Below, piece after piece: positions 8,487 through 16,748 of a stretch of DNA of 64,000 nucleotides. The position numbers and the translations under genes were made by a program. The stretch's first letter is position 1; each line of letters begins with the position of its first letter. Origin of the DNA: Phenylobacterium sp. (GTDB taxonomy: Bacteria > Pseudomonadota > Alphaproteobacteria > Caulobacterales > Caulobacteraceae). The notes below the pieces were generated by a model that searched no databases, was not told the origin of the DNA, and saw nothing but the letters and a program-made list of their open reading frames with translations. The DNA lies in contig NZ_JAHBYD010000028.1 in the NCBI RefSeq assembly GCF_019636135.1, positions 1 to 64,000 on the forward strand, written 5' to 3'.

Positions 8487-9602
8487 TCACGCCTTCCTCA
8501 CGTAGCGGTGGGGGACGAAGGGGGAGGCGACGACTTCGGCGGGCTGGGGCTTGCCGCGGACGATGACCTTGAGCTTCGTGCCGACGGCCTTCAGCGCCGG
8601 GGGCACGAAGGCGAGCGCGATGCCGCCCTTCAGGACCGGCGAGTAGCCGCCGGAGGTGACGACGCCGACGACGTTTCCGGCCTCGTCGGCGACTTCGGCG
8701 CCTTCGCGGGCGGGGGCGCCTTCGAGCACGCGCAGGCAGACCTTGGCGCGGGCGGGGCCTTCGGCGAGCTCCTTCACGATGCGCGCGGCGCCCGGGAAGT
8801 CGCGCTGTTCGCGGCGGTTCCTGTTGACGGCGAAGGTGAGGCCGGCTTCGACCGGGCTCACGGTCTCGTCGAGGTCGTGGCCGTAGAGGGGCAGGCCCGC
8901 CTCCAGGCGCAGGCTGTCGCGGGCGCCGAGGCCGATGGGGCGGACGCGCGCGTCCTCCAGGAGGAGGTTCCACACGCGGACGGCTTCGGCGGCGGGGACC
9001 GAGATCTCGTAGCCGTCCTCGCCGGTGTAGCCCGAGCGGGAGACGATGAGGTCGGTCCCGAAGCCGGGCATGGCGCGGATGTCCATGAACGCCATCTCGG
9101 CGGCGGCGGGCAGGTGGGCCTGGACGACGGCGGCGGCCTCTGGGCCCTGGATGGCCATGAGCGCGCGGTTCTCCAGCCGCTCGATCTCCACCTGGCCGGC
9201 GAGTTCGTCGTCGATGACCTTGAAGTCATTGTCCTTGCAGGCGCCGTTGACGATGACGAAGAGCCCATCGTCGTCGGGTCGGCCGGCCATCAGGTCGTCG
9301 ACGATCCCGCCCGTCCTGTTGAGCAGCATCGAATACTTCTGCTTGCCGGGCTTCAGGCCGATGTAGTCGCCGGGGACGACCTCCTCGAAGGCCGAGAGGG
9401 GGGAGACGCCGCGCAGGCGGGCCTGGCCCATGTGGGAGACGTCGAACAGGCCGGCGTGCTCGCGGGTCCAGAGGTGCTCGGCCAGCACGCCCATCGGGTA
9501 CTGGACGGGCATCGTGTAGCCTGCGAACGGGACCATGCGCGCGCCGCGGGCGATGTGGTCGTCCGTGAGCGGGGTGGTCTTCAGGGTCTCGTCGTGGGCC
9601 AA
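8487..9602 (-). CDS. gcvT: Aminomethyltransferase (glycine cleavage T protein)
   Basis: A 371-residue enzyme that transfers the aminomethyl carbon from lipoyl-GcvH to tetrahydrofolate, releasing ammonia. The N-terminal substrate loop MVPFAGYTMPVQYP and LWTREHAGLFDVSHMGQ are typical, followed by SGYTGEDGYEI. The start is TTG at 9602 with GGAG six bases upstream; no ATG gives the full family N-terminus. First gene of the operon, directly below the riboswitch. Confidence 0.95.
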   Translation of the reverse strand: MAHDETLKTTPLTDDHIARGARMVPFAGYTMPVQYPMGVLAEHLWTREHAGLFDVSHMGQARLRGVSPLSAFEEVVPGDYIGLKPGKQKYSMLLNRTGGIVDDLMAGRPDDDGLFVIVNGACKDNDFKVIDDELAGQVEIERLENRALMAIQGPEAAAVVQAHLPAAAEMAFMDIRAMPGFGTDLIVSRSGYTGEDGYEISVPAAEAVRVWNLLLEDARVRPIGLGARDSLRLEAGLPLYGHDLDETVSPVEAGLTFAVNRNRREQRDFPGAARIVKELAEGPARAKVCLRVLEGAPAREGAEVADEAGNVVGVVTSGGYSPVLKGGIALAFVPPALKAVGTKLKVIVRGKPQPAEVVASPFVPHRYVRKA

Positions 9603-9654
9603 GGGCGACTCCGGCTGATGCGCACGCGCCAGGGATCGCCCCCGACACCGCTTC

Positions 9655-9880
9655 GCCCCCGCTGTCCTCTGAGCCTGAGAGATTTCGGGGCGCCCTGGTC
9701 CGGCGGCCCTCTGCTCCTTCGGCGCCCTACTCCGCCCGAGGGCTTCGAAGGGTCTTTCCAGCGTTCATCAGCCCGTCGCGGTCCTTTTGCCTGAGCGTTT
9801 CCGGGGCGGTTGCGCCTTCGGCGCCCTGCGAAGCTGCGAGCAGCGAAGCAGGGCCTCTCCCGCGAGAGTCCGGGGGGTTG
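9655..9880 (-). promoter_or_regulatory. Tandem glycine riboswitch upstream of gcvT
   Basis: Read on the minus strand, two glycine-aptamer cores are present. The first ends in GCTCAGGCAAAAGGAC (about 9780-9797); the second ends in CTCTCAGGCTCAGAGGAC (about 9664-9682). Each is preceded by a GGAGAGG- or CTGGAAAGA-type P1/P2 segment and a GCGCCGAAGG-type loop. The paired aptamers upstream of gcvT are the known glycine ON switch. Together they cover nearly all of the leader before the TTG start. The 5' boundary is approximate. Confidence 0.92.
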
Positions 9881-9953
9881 TGTAGGCAGGGCGGAGGCGA
9901 GTCAACGCGCATTTCGGCTCGCTCGCTGCGAAGCGGTCGACTGCCGTTTTGAG

Positions 9954-10027
9954 AACCACAGAAAACACGGAAGGCACAGAACGGGGGCCTGCAGCGAGCT
10001 TCTGTGTTTTCTGTGTCTTCCGTGGTT
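9954..10027. repeat. 9-nt-unit palindrome, copy C (family 1)
   Basis: A 74-bp palindrome between the divergent gcv operon and the TraB-like gene. Left arm: AACCAC, AGAAAACAC, GGAAGGCAC, AGAA. Right arm, reverse complement: AACCAC, GGAAGACAC, AGAAAACAC, AGAA. The unit order is permuted between arms, yet both keep the 9-nt period. Confidence 0.85.
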
Positions 10028-10107
10028 TCGAATGACCGAGCCTGCGGCTCTCAAGGCCAAGCTTTCGCCGCATCGGGGGGCGAGCGTGCGGCGGTGGGGG
10101 TGACGCG

Positions 10108-11058
10108 ATGAAGTGGATTCCGGGGGCGGCGCTGGCCGTCGCGCTGGCGGGGCCGGCGGGGCCGGCGGGGGCGCAGGCGCCGCGGCTGGAGGACCCCGAG
10201 GCCAATATCGTGGCCGAGCTGGTGGTGCAGGCGGTGGAGCCGGGGCCGGCGTGGTGGCGCGTGCAGGACGCCGACACCACCGTCTGGATCCTGGGGATCG
10301 CCGACAGCGACCTGCCGGCCGGGACGACGTGGGACCGGCGCTACCTCGACAAGCGGCTGAAGGGCGCCAACAGCCTGATCGTGGGCACGCGCGTGGGGCT
10401 GAAGGGGCGGCTGCGCGACATCCCGCTGATCCTGCGCACCATCAACCAGATGAAGACCAAGACGCCGCTGGAGGAGACGCTGTCGCCGCCGGTGCGCGCG
10501 CGGTTCGTGGCGGCGCGCGAGCGGATCGGCCAGCCGGCCAGGCGCTATGCCGAGTGGAAGGGGCTGGTGGCGGGGATGCGCCTGCTGGAAGACGCGCAGC
10601 CGAAGGGGCGGGTGGCGGTGGTCCCGTCGATCCTGGCGCAGACGCGGCGCGAGAAGGTGAAGCTGGTCGAGCCGGCGCAGTACCAGGTCGCGCCGTTCCT
10701 GAAGACGGCGGTGGCGACCCTGACGCCGGCGCTGCACGAGCAGTGCCTGAGCGACGCGGTGAAGGACGTGGAGGCCCCGCGGAACGTGGCGGCCGCGCGG
10801 GCCTGGGCGCGGGGCGACGTGAAGACGGCGCTGACGGGGCCGCGGAACTTCGAGAAGTGCCTGTTGCTGATGGGCGGCGGCGCGGACCTGTGGCGCCGCG
10901 TGACCCGCGATCAGGCGGCGGCCATCGCGGCGGCGCTGGGCAAGCCCGGGCGCTCGGTGGCGATCGTGAGCCTGCGCCCGCTCCTGGCCGAGGGCGGGGT
11001 GATCGAGCAACTCGAGGCGCGGGGCCTGCGCGTGATCGGGCCGGGGGAGGCGGAGTAG
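10108..11058 (+). CDS. TraB/GumN-like protein lacking the conserved histidine motifs
   Basis: A 316-residue secreted protein with a signal peptide (about 1-22, cleavage near GAQA). It shows the TraB/GumN framework: PAWWRVQDADTTVWILG near the N-terminus and VAIVSLRPLLAEGGVIEQL near the C-terminus. In the family these segments normally carry GxxH motifs thought to bind metal. Here they read GIAD and SLRP, so both histidines are missing. This suggests an inactive or re-purposed member. It is divergent from the glycine operon. Confidence 0.6.
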   Translation: MKWIPGAALAVALAGPAGPAGAQAPRLEDPEANIVAELVVQAVEPGPAWWRVQDADTTVWILGIADSDLPAGTTWDRRYLDKRLKGANSLIVGTRVGLKGRLRDIPLILRTINQMKTKTPLEETLSPPVRARFVAARERIGQPARRYAEWKGLVAGMRLLEDAQPKGRVAVVPSILAQTRREKVKLVEPAQYQVAPFLKTAVATLTPALHEQCLSDAVKDVEAPRNVAAARAWARGDVKTALTGPRNFEKCLLLMGGGADLWRRVTRDQAAAIAAALGKPGRSVAIVSLRPLLAEGGVIEQLEARGLRVIGPGEAE

Positions 11059-11098
11059 GGCGGCTAGCGACCCTGAGCGGGCGCGGGCGCTCACCCAC

Positions 11099-11290
11099 GG
11101 TTGTCATCCCGGTTTCGCGGCAGGCGAAGACAGGGACCCAACGGGCGACGAGGCGTCGATCTATCGGAAGACCGTGCGGCGTCGATGTCGTGCCTCTCTA
11201 CCCAGCGTCGACGCACGGCCCTCGGTTGGGTCCCGGTCCCCCGCCTTCGCGAGGGCAGGCTTGGGCTGCGCCCAAACCGGGATGACAGCC
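11099..11290. repeat. Imperfect palindrome, GTCATCCCGG-type (family 2)
   Basis: Outer arms GGTTGTCATCCCGGTTT (11099-11115) and AAACCGGGATGACAGCC-type sequence (to 11290) match with one difference. Further pairings (GGGACCCAAC with GTTGGGTCCC; TCGCGGCAGGCGAA with TTCGCGAGGGC) run inward. It occupies most of the gap after the TraB-like gene and resembles the hairpins at 29369 and 32558. Confidence 0.7.
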
Positions 11291-11344
11291 GGGGAGACGA
11301 ACGTACGACACGATCCAAACGTTGGCGTGCATGTGGCGGCAGTT

Positions 11345-11377
11345 ATGTTATCGATGATAATATATTGATCTCGATCA
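11345..11377 (+). promoter_or_regulatory. AT-rich promoter/operator region before the monooxygenase
   Basis: A sharp AT-rich island with two small inverted repeats: TATC-GAT-GATA, and TGATC-TC-GATCA at 11366-11377. It lies about 70-100 bases before the GTG start. A promoter with an operator is likely, but no -35/-10 pair is clear. Confidence 0.35.
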
Positions 11378-11446
11378 TGGCCGGGACGCAGCGGGCGCGC
11401 GATGCTGCTGCGGGTAGCTCTGGAAGAACAGGCGGGAGGACTGAAC

Positions 11447-12934
11447 GTGACCGAACACTTCGATGTGTTGATCGTGGGGGCCGGCATCTCCGGCATCGGC
11501 GGCGCCTACCACCTGACCCGGCAGTGTCCGGGCAAGACCTTCGTGGTCCTGGAGGCGCTGGAGGACTTCGGCGGCACCTGGCTGACCCACAAGTACCCGG
11601 GGATCCGTTCCGACAGCGATCTCTACACCTTCGGCTACCGGTTCAAGCCCTGGGTCGGCCCGCCGATCGCCACGGCCGACGAGATCCGGAAGTACATGGG
11701 GGAGGTCATCGAGGAGAACGACCTCGCGCCCCACATCCGCTATCGCCATCGTATCGAGCGCGCCGCCTGGTCCAGCGAGACCAGCCTCTGGACGATCGAG
11801 GCGGTCCGGACCGACACCGGCGAGCGGCGCCGGTTCACGGCGAACTTCCTCTGGATGTGCCAGGGCTACTATCGCCACGCCGAGGGCTATACGCCGGAAT
11901 GGCCCGGCATGGCCGACTACCAGGGCCGCATCGTCCATCCGCAGAGCTGGCCGGCCGACCTCGACCTGGCCGGGCGCAAGGTGGTGCTCATCGGCTCCGG
12001 CGCCACGGCCGCGACGCTGCTGCCGAACATCGCCGGGGAGTGCGCGCACGTCACCCTGCTGCAGCGTTCGCCGACGTACTTCATTCCGGGCCGCAACGCC
12101 AACGAGCTGGCCGACACCCTGCGCGAACTGAAGATCGACGAGGCGTGGATCCACGAGATCGTCCGCCGCAAGATCCTCCACGACCAGGACGCCTTCACGC
12201 GCCGCGCCGTCAACGAGCCTGAGGCGGTCAAGCAGGAGCTGCTCGCCGGCGTCAGCGCCTTCGTGGGCCCCGAGGTCACGGCGCAGCACTTCACGCCCAG
12301 CTACCGGCCCTGGCGCCAGCGGATCGCCTTCGTGCCCGATGGCGACATCTTCCAGGCCGTGAAGGCGGGCAAGGCCTCGGTGGTCACGGACGAGATCGAC
12401 CGGTTCGAGGCGGGCGGCGTCCGGCTCAAGTCAGGCGAGCTGCTGGAAGCCGACGTGGTCATCACCGCGACCGGCTTCGACCTGAACGTGCTGGGCGATA
12501 TCGCCTTCACGGTCGACGACAGGCCGCTGAACTTCGCCGAGACCGTGACCTACCGCGGCATGATGTTCACCGGCGTCCCGAACATGGTCTGGGTGTTCGG
12601 CTACTTCCGCGCGAGCTGGACGCTGCGATCCGACCTCGTCGCCGACTTCGTCTGCCGCCTCCTGGGGCACATGGATGCGAAGGGCGCCCGGAGCGTCGCC
12701 GTCGCGCTGCGGCCGGAGGACCGGGACATGACCCTGAGTTCGTGGATCGATCCCGAGAACTTCAACCCCGGCTACCTCATGCGGGGCATGCATCTGCTGC
12801 CCAAGCGCGGCGACAAGCCGGAGTGGCAGCACAGCCAGGACTACTGGCGCGAGAAGGACGATCTGCCGCTCATCGACCTCGACGATGCGGCCTTCGTCTA
12901 CCAAGGCGCCGCCCCCGCGGTGGAGGCGGCGTGA
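11447..12934 (+). CDS. FAD-dependent monooxygenase, Baeyer-Villiger type
   Basis: A 495-residue flavoprotein. The N-terminal FAD Rossmann motif is GAGISGIG, followed by FGGTWLTHKYPG. The NADPH-binding motif GSGATA lies mid-protein. YQGRIVHPQSWP just before it matches the Baeyer-Villiger fingerprint FxGxxxHxxxWP with F replaced by Y. Such enzymes insert oxygen next to ketones using NADPH and O2; the substrate cannot be read from sequence. The GTG at 11447 has AGGA six bases upstream and is preferred over an in-frame ATG at 11402. Confidence 0.85.
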   Translation: MTEHFDVLIVGAGISGIGGAYHLTRQCPGKTFVVLEALEDFGGTWLTHKYPGIRSDSDLYTFGYRFKPWVGPPIATADEIRKYMGEVIEENDLAPHIRYRHRIERAAWSSETSLWTIEAVRTDTGERRRFTANFLWMCQGYYRHAEGYTPEWPGMADYQGRIVHPQSWPADLDLAGRKVVLIGSGATAATLLPNIAGECAHVTLLQRSPTYFIPGRNANELADTLRELKIDEAWIHEIVRRKILHDQDAFTRRAVNEPEAVKQELLAGVSAFVGPEVTAQHFTPSYRPWRQRIAFVPDGDIFQAVKAGKASVVTDEIDRFEAGGVRLKSGELLEADVVITATGFDLNVLGDIAFTVDDRPLNFAETVTYRGMMFTGVPNMVWVFGYFRASWTLRSDLVADFVCRLLGHMDAKGARSVAVALRPEDRDMTLSSWIDPENFNPGYLMRGMHLLPKRGDKPEWQHSQDYWREKDDLPLIDLDDAAFVYQGAAPAVEAA

Positions 12935-12958
12935 CCTGAGACGGGATCTCCGGATCGG

Positions 12959-13678
12959 CTAACCCGTCGCCTGCATGCGCCCGATGAGGGCGGCGGTTCC
13001 GGCCCAGCCCAGGTTCATCACGGCGTCGAGGAAGGCCATGTAGGGCGTGAAGGGCTGGCGGCCCTGGTCGTAGGGGATCTCGACGAAGCCCTGGAAGCGG
13101 GCGGGGAACGCCGCCGCGGCGAAGACGCCGTCGTCCTGCATGTAGTCGTGGCTGCCCATCGGCGAGAGGTAGTCGGTGGCGCCGACCGCGCGGCAGATGG
13201 CCAGCAGGTGATCGGATCGGTGGCCTGGCGCGCCGAGCGTGCTGGCGCGGACGAACTCGCGCATGAGGCCGAGCTTTTCGGCGGCGGCTTCGATGAGGCC
13301 GCAGTTGAGGTCGGCGAGGCCGGCGGCGGGCCTGGCGAGCTGCTCTTCGAGGAAGGCCATGCCCTCGGCGAAGTGCGGCCGTCTGGCGTAGGCGTGGCGC
13401 ACGCCGGCGAGGTGCTTCTCGCGCCAGGGCTCGGCGTCGGAGAGCCGGATTTCGCTGATGGCCGCGTCGCGGTCGGCCTTCTGGACGGGAACCGACAGCA
13501 TGACCTCCCCGGCGGCGCCCGAGATGCGGTTGCGTTGCTGCCAGGAGCGGCGGGCGAACTGGACGTCGTCCAGGAAGACGAAGACGTCGCTGGCGGCGAT
13601 CAGGTGGAAGTAGCCGAGATAGGGCAGGTAGGTCGGCTGCATGATCGCCGCCGTCCGGCCTGGGCCCGAGGGGCTCAT
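12959..13678 (-). CDS. WbqC-like family protein
   Basis: A 239-residue protein matching the WbqC family found in O-antigen and other glycan loci. It has the N-terminal block IMQPTYLPYLGYFHLI, then VFLDDVQFARRSWQQRNRI. Biochemical role is not established. The ATG overlaps the stop of the FAD gene upstream by ATGA (13675-13678), indicating coupled translation. Last gene of the minus-strand glycan set. Confidence 0.8.
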   Translation of the reverse strand: MSPSGPGRTAAIMQPTYLPYLGYFHLIAASDVFVFLDDVQFARRSWQQRNRISGAAGEVMLSVPVQKADRDAAISEIRLSDAEPWREKHLAGVRHAYARRPHFAEGMAFLEEQLARPAAGLADLNCGLIEAAAEKLGLMREFVRASTLGAPGHRSDHLLAICRAVGATDYLSPMGSHDYMQDDGVFAAAAFPARFQGFVEIPYDQGRQPFTPYMAFLDAVMNLGWAGTAALIGRMQATG

Positions 13679-14919
13679 GCGGCCGCGCGGCCCTTCTGGA
13701 CGCCGAGCGCGGCGGCCAGGGCCGCGTTCACCTGCGCGAACTTCTCGCCCTTGGCGTACGGCTCCCAGGCCCCGTCGACGAACGCGGTTCCCAGGCGGTC
13801 GCGGGCTGCGTTGCGCAGCAGCTTGAGCTGCTGGACGGCGTCGACCGAGTGGTAGATCCAGCGCGGCTTGATCATGGTGCAGAGGATCTCGCCCAGCGCC
13901 AGGTCGCCCTCGAAGCCGCAGAGCATCCGGTGGACCTCATAGCGCAGGTCGGTCGGGTCGGCCTCCCTGACGCATTCGGCGGTCACCAGGGTGCGGCCCG
14001 AGCTTTCGTAGGCGTAGGCGCGGAAGCAGGCGCCCTCGGCGGTGAAGTTCTGGACGTAGAACGGCCGCGGGCCGGTCCAGCGGGCGGCGAAGACGTAGGT
14101 GGAGAAGCTCTTCGGCAGGAGCCTGGGCGTGCGCACGTCCAGCGCCTTGAACAGCGGCGTCGGATTGGCGGCCCAGACCAGCACCTCGCCCTTGCCGTGG
14201 GTGGCGATGGCGTGGCGCGGGGAGACGAGGTTGCGCTCGTGGATCTTCACCCCGATCTGCCGCAGCGCGCGCTCGCAGCGGCGCAGGAAGGTCGGGAAGC
14301 CGCCCTCGGGCAGGCTGGCCGTCAGGTTGTTGGTGTGGCCCCACTGCGCGCGGGGGATGGCCAGCAGCTCGTCGGCCAGGGGATCGCGGCGCTTGGCCTC
14401 GGCCAGGGCCCGGACGTCGGCGCCCAGGGGCACGACGCGGTTGATCGCCATCGGGATCGCGGCGCTCTCGTGAACGTCGGCGAGATCGGCGTCCAGGTGC
14501 CATTGCGCATACTTCGCCAGCGGCCCGGCGATCTCGGACGGATAGGCGGCGATGCGGTCGGCGAGGCTGGAGCCGGCCGGCGGGGTGACCGCCGTGCTGG
14601 CGCAGGCGAAGGCGGGGCCGCCGAAGTCGACGGTATGGACGGGCCGGCCCGCGTCGGCCGGGCTCAGCGAGCCGAAGCGGTTCTCGAACTCGGTGAAGCT
14701 CTGGCCGTAGGTTTCGAGCAGGGCGCGGATCGGGTCGCTCGCGGGGCCGAAGTAGATGCAGCCTTCGCGCAGTTCCAGGCCGTGGCGTTCCTCGGGCAGC
14801 GCGACGCCGCCCAGCCTGTCGAAGCGTTCGTAGAGCTCGATGTCGCGGACGCCCAGGCGATGCGCCTCGAACGCCGCCAGGATGCCGGTCAGGCCGCCGC
14901 CGACGATCTTCACCTTCAT
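13675..14919 (-). CDS. FAD/NAD(P)-binding amine-oxidase-like protein
   Basis: A 414-residue protein starting MKVKIVGGGLTGILAA, a dinucleotide-binding motif (GGGLTG) with an acidic residue after strand 2 (ELYERFDRLGG). The fold resembles protoporphyrinogen/amine oxidases and UDP-galactopyranose-mutase-like proteins. No catalytic residues can be assigned. It overlaps by ATGA both with the methyltransferase upstream and with the WbqC gene downstream, so the three proteins probably act together in glycan modification. Confidence 0.65.
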   Translation of the reverse strand: MKVKIVGGGLTGILAAFEAHRLGVRDIELYERFDRLGGVALPEERHGLELREGCIYFGPASDPIRALLETYGQSFTEFENRFGSLSPADAGRPVHTVDFGGPAFACASTAVTPPAGSSLADRIAAYPSEIAGPLAKYAQWHLDADLADVHESAAIPMAINRVVPLGADVRALAEAKRRDPLADELLAIPRAQWGHTNNLTASLPEGGFPTFLRRCERALRQIGVKIHERNLVSPRHAIATHGKGEVLVWAANPTPLFKALDVRTPRLLPKSFSTYVFAARWTGPRPFYVQNFTAEGACFRAYAYESSGRTLVTAECVREADPTDLRYEVHRMLCGFEGDLALGEILCTMIKPRWIYHSVDAVQQLKLLRNAARDRLGTAFVDGAWEPYAKGEKFAQVNAALAAALGVQKGRAAA

Positions 14920-15560
14920 GCTGCGGTTCCCCAGACCACGAGGTCGCTGTTGCCGCCGACCCGCCGGCCGGCCTGAAGGTTGTCGAAGCGCACCGCGAGC
15001 TCGGCGCGGTCGGCGAGGCCCAGGGTCTCGGTGAGGAGGCTCACGAGCCCGGCCTGGGTGTAGAAGCGGTTGAAGAGGCCGGCCTCGCCCGTCTCGGGCG
15101 TCGCCAGGCGGAAGCCGTCCGGCTCCTCCTCGGTCCCCCGTCCATAGCGGTAGTCGTCCACCAGCCTCGTGCGGACGAAGACCTCGCACCCTGGCGCGAG
15201 CCTGGCCTTGACCGCGGTCAACACCGCGCGCGCCTGCGCCCCGGTCAGGTAGCAGAGCAGGTTGGGGACGATCAGGGCCTCGAACGGGCCGTCGAGCGGC
15301 GGCAGGCCCAGGGACAGGTCGGCCTGGACGAGGACCGGGCCGGCCCCCAGGTTGTGCCGCGCGTCGTCGATCGCCGCGGCGTCATAGTCCACGCCCGTGC
15401 AGGCCCAGTCCCAGGCCTGGTAGAGCGCGAGGTTGTTGCCGGTCCCCGAGCCGAGCTCCAACACCCGGCCGGACCGTTCGGACAGGCCGCGCTTGAAGAA
15501 GTGCCGCACGACGAACTCGTCGGGGTACTTCAGGCCACGAATCTCGCGGAGAGGGCGCAT
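14916..15560 (-). CDS. SAM-dependent methyltransferase (class I)
   Basis: A 214-residue protein. SAM-binding motif I is VLELGSGTGNNLALY, followed by the acidic GVDYD, and VLVQADLSLGLPP as motif III context. The start at 15560 is chosen because GAGGG lies about four bases upstream and the family-like N-terminus begins there; an in-frame extension to 15680 runs into non-coding sequence. Likely sugar or glycan methylation from context. The target is unknown. Confidence 0.75.
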   Translation of the reverse strand: MRPLREIRGLKYPDEFVVRHFFKRGLSERSGRVLELGSGTGNNLALYQAWDWACTGVDYDAAAIDDARHNLGAGPVLVQADLSLGLPPLDGPFEALIVPNLLCYLTGAQARAVLTAVKARLAPGCEVFVRTRLVDDYRYGRGTEEEPDGFRLATPETGEAGLFNRFYTQAGLVSLLTETLGLADRAELAVRFDNLQAGRRVGGNSDLVVWGTAA

Positions 15561-15702
15561 CGCACCCTCTCTGGACCACGGAGGAAAACGCTCCGTTAAG
15601 ACTACCCCCACGCGCAGCGGAGAGCGGATGGCGGAGGGGGTGGAAGTTGACTCCGAGTCCGCTCCCGCCCCTTCCACCACGCCCTCTTCGGGGCGCGGTT
15701 CC

Positions 15703-15724
15703 CCTTCCCCGTGAACGGGGAAGG
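15703..15724 (-). terminator. Strong hairpin just after pseG
   Basis: CCTTCCCCGT and ACGGGGAAGG form a 10-bp perfect stem with a two-base loop, five bases beyond the pseG stop on the minus strand. There is no T-tract. It could slow or end transcription between pseG and the methyltransferase gene. Confidence 0.4.
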
Positions 15725-15728
15725 AAGA

Positions 15729-16748
15729 CTAGGACGTGCGGGCGGCGATGAGGCCGAGGAACGCTTCGGCGGTGCGGCCGGCGCCCAGGCCGTCGCAGAC
15801 GTCGGCGCTGGCGCGGGCGAGCTCGCGGCGCAGGTCGGCGTCCCGCAGCAGGCGGGTGAGCGCGCGGTCGAAGGCGGCGTCGAAGGCGGGGTCCGCGAGG
15901 TCGACCACGAGGGCCGCGCCGCGTTCGGCCATGGCCCGGGCGGCGGGACGCTGGTTCTCCGCGAGGACGACCAGCACCGAGGGCAGGCCCAGGACGCAGC
16001 GCTCCCACGTGGAGGAGCCCGGCGCGCCGATCCCGATGTCGGCCTCGGCGGTCAGGCGGGCCATGTGCGGCGTGTCGACGTGGAGCGACAGGCGCGGGTC
16101 GCGCCGGGCGGTCTTCATGAGGCCCGGCGCGCTGGGGGCCGCGGCGCCCAGGACGATGTCGAGGCCGACGTCCTGCACGCGGGGCCTTACGCGATCGACG
16201 ATGCGGGCGGTGACGCCGCCGACGTCGGTGAGCCCCATGGCGACGAGGACGCGCTGCACCGGCTCGCCGCGCCAGGCCAGCGCCGGCTCGCGCAGCGCCG
16301 CGAATTCGGGGCGGACCGCGGCGAACTCCGGGCCGAGCAGCAGGCGGGTCTCGTCGGAGGTGAGGCCGATGTAGTCCTGGGCGCGGCGCGCGGGGCCGGC
16401 GTCGACGACGATGTCGGCGCCCAGGGGACGGTCGGCGAGGTCGTCGATGACCAGGACCGGCCGGTCCCTGGCCATGGCGCGGTGGTCGGGCCCGGAGAGG
16501 CCGTAGTGGTCGAAGACGATGGCGTCGAAGCTCTCGCGCACGGCCGCCGCCGCGAGGTCCTCGGCGGGGATGCGGGCGCTGTCGGGCGAGAAGGCGTCCA
16601 GCACCTCGGCGAGCGCCGGCGGACCCACGAAGACATAGCTCGCGCCCTGCGCCTCCAGCGCCCTCGCCAGCGTGAGCGAGCGCATGACGTGGCCGCCCCC
16701 CACCTGGGGCCCGGCGTCCGCCACGAAGAGGATCCGCGGTCCGGTCAT
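15729..16748 (-). CDS. pseG: UDP-2,4-diacetamido-2,4,6-trideoxy-beta-L-altropyranose hydrolase (PseG-like)
   Basis: A 339-residue GT-B-fold enzyme. PseG removes UDP from the altropyranose intermediate in pseudaminic acid synthesis. The catalytic-histidine motif GGGHVMRSLTLA is at residues 17-28 (His20), and the nucleotide-binding region GIGAPGSSTWERCVLGLPS lies C-terminal. It overlaps the cytidylyltransferase by ATGA (16745-16748). In Caulobacter relatives the matching gene (flmD) serves flagellin glycosylation. pseB, pseC, pseH and pseI are not in the window. Confidence 0.85.
   Translation of the reverse strand: MTGPRILFVADAGPQVGGGHVMRSLTLARALEAQGASYVFVGPPALAEVLDAFSPDSARIPAEDLAAAAVRESFDAIVFDHYGLSGPDHRAMARDRPVLVIDDLADRPLGADIVVDAGPARRAQDYIGLTSDETRLLLGPEFAAVRPEFAALREPALAWRGEPVQRVLVAMGLTDVGGVTARIVDRVRPRVQDVGLDIVLGAAAPSAPGLMKTARRDPRLSLHVDTPHMARLTAEADIGIGAPGSSTWERCVLGLPSVLVVLAENQRPAARAMAERGAALVVDLADPAFDAAFDRALTRLLRDADLRRELARASADVCDGLGAGRTAEAFLGLIAARTS

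Noticed and set aside
11402-11446. ATG at 11402 as the monooxygenase start
   Set aside because: The GTG at 11447 has AGGA at ideal spacing and starts right before the FAD motif; the extra 15 residues look non-native.
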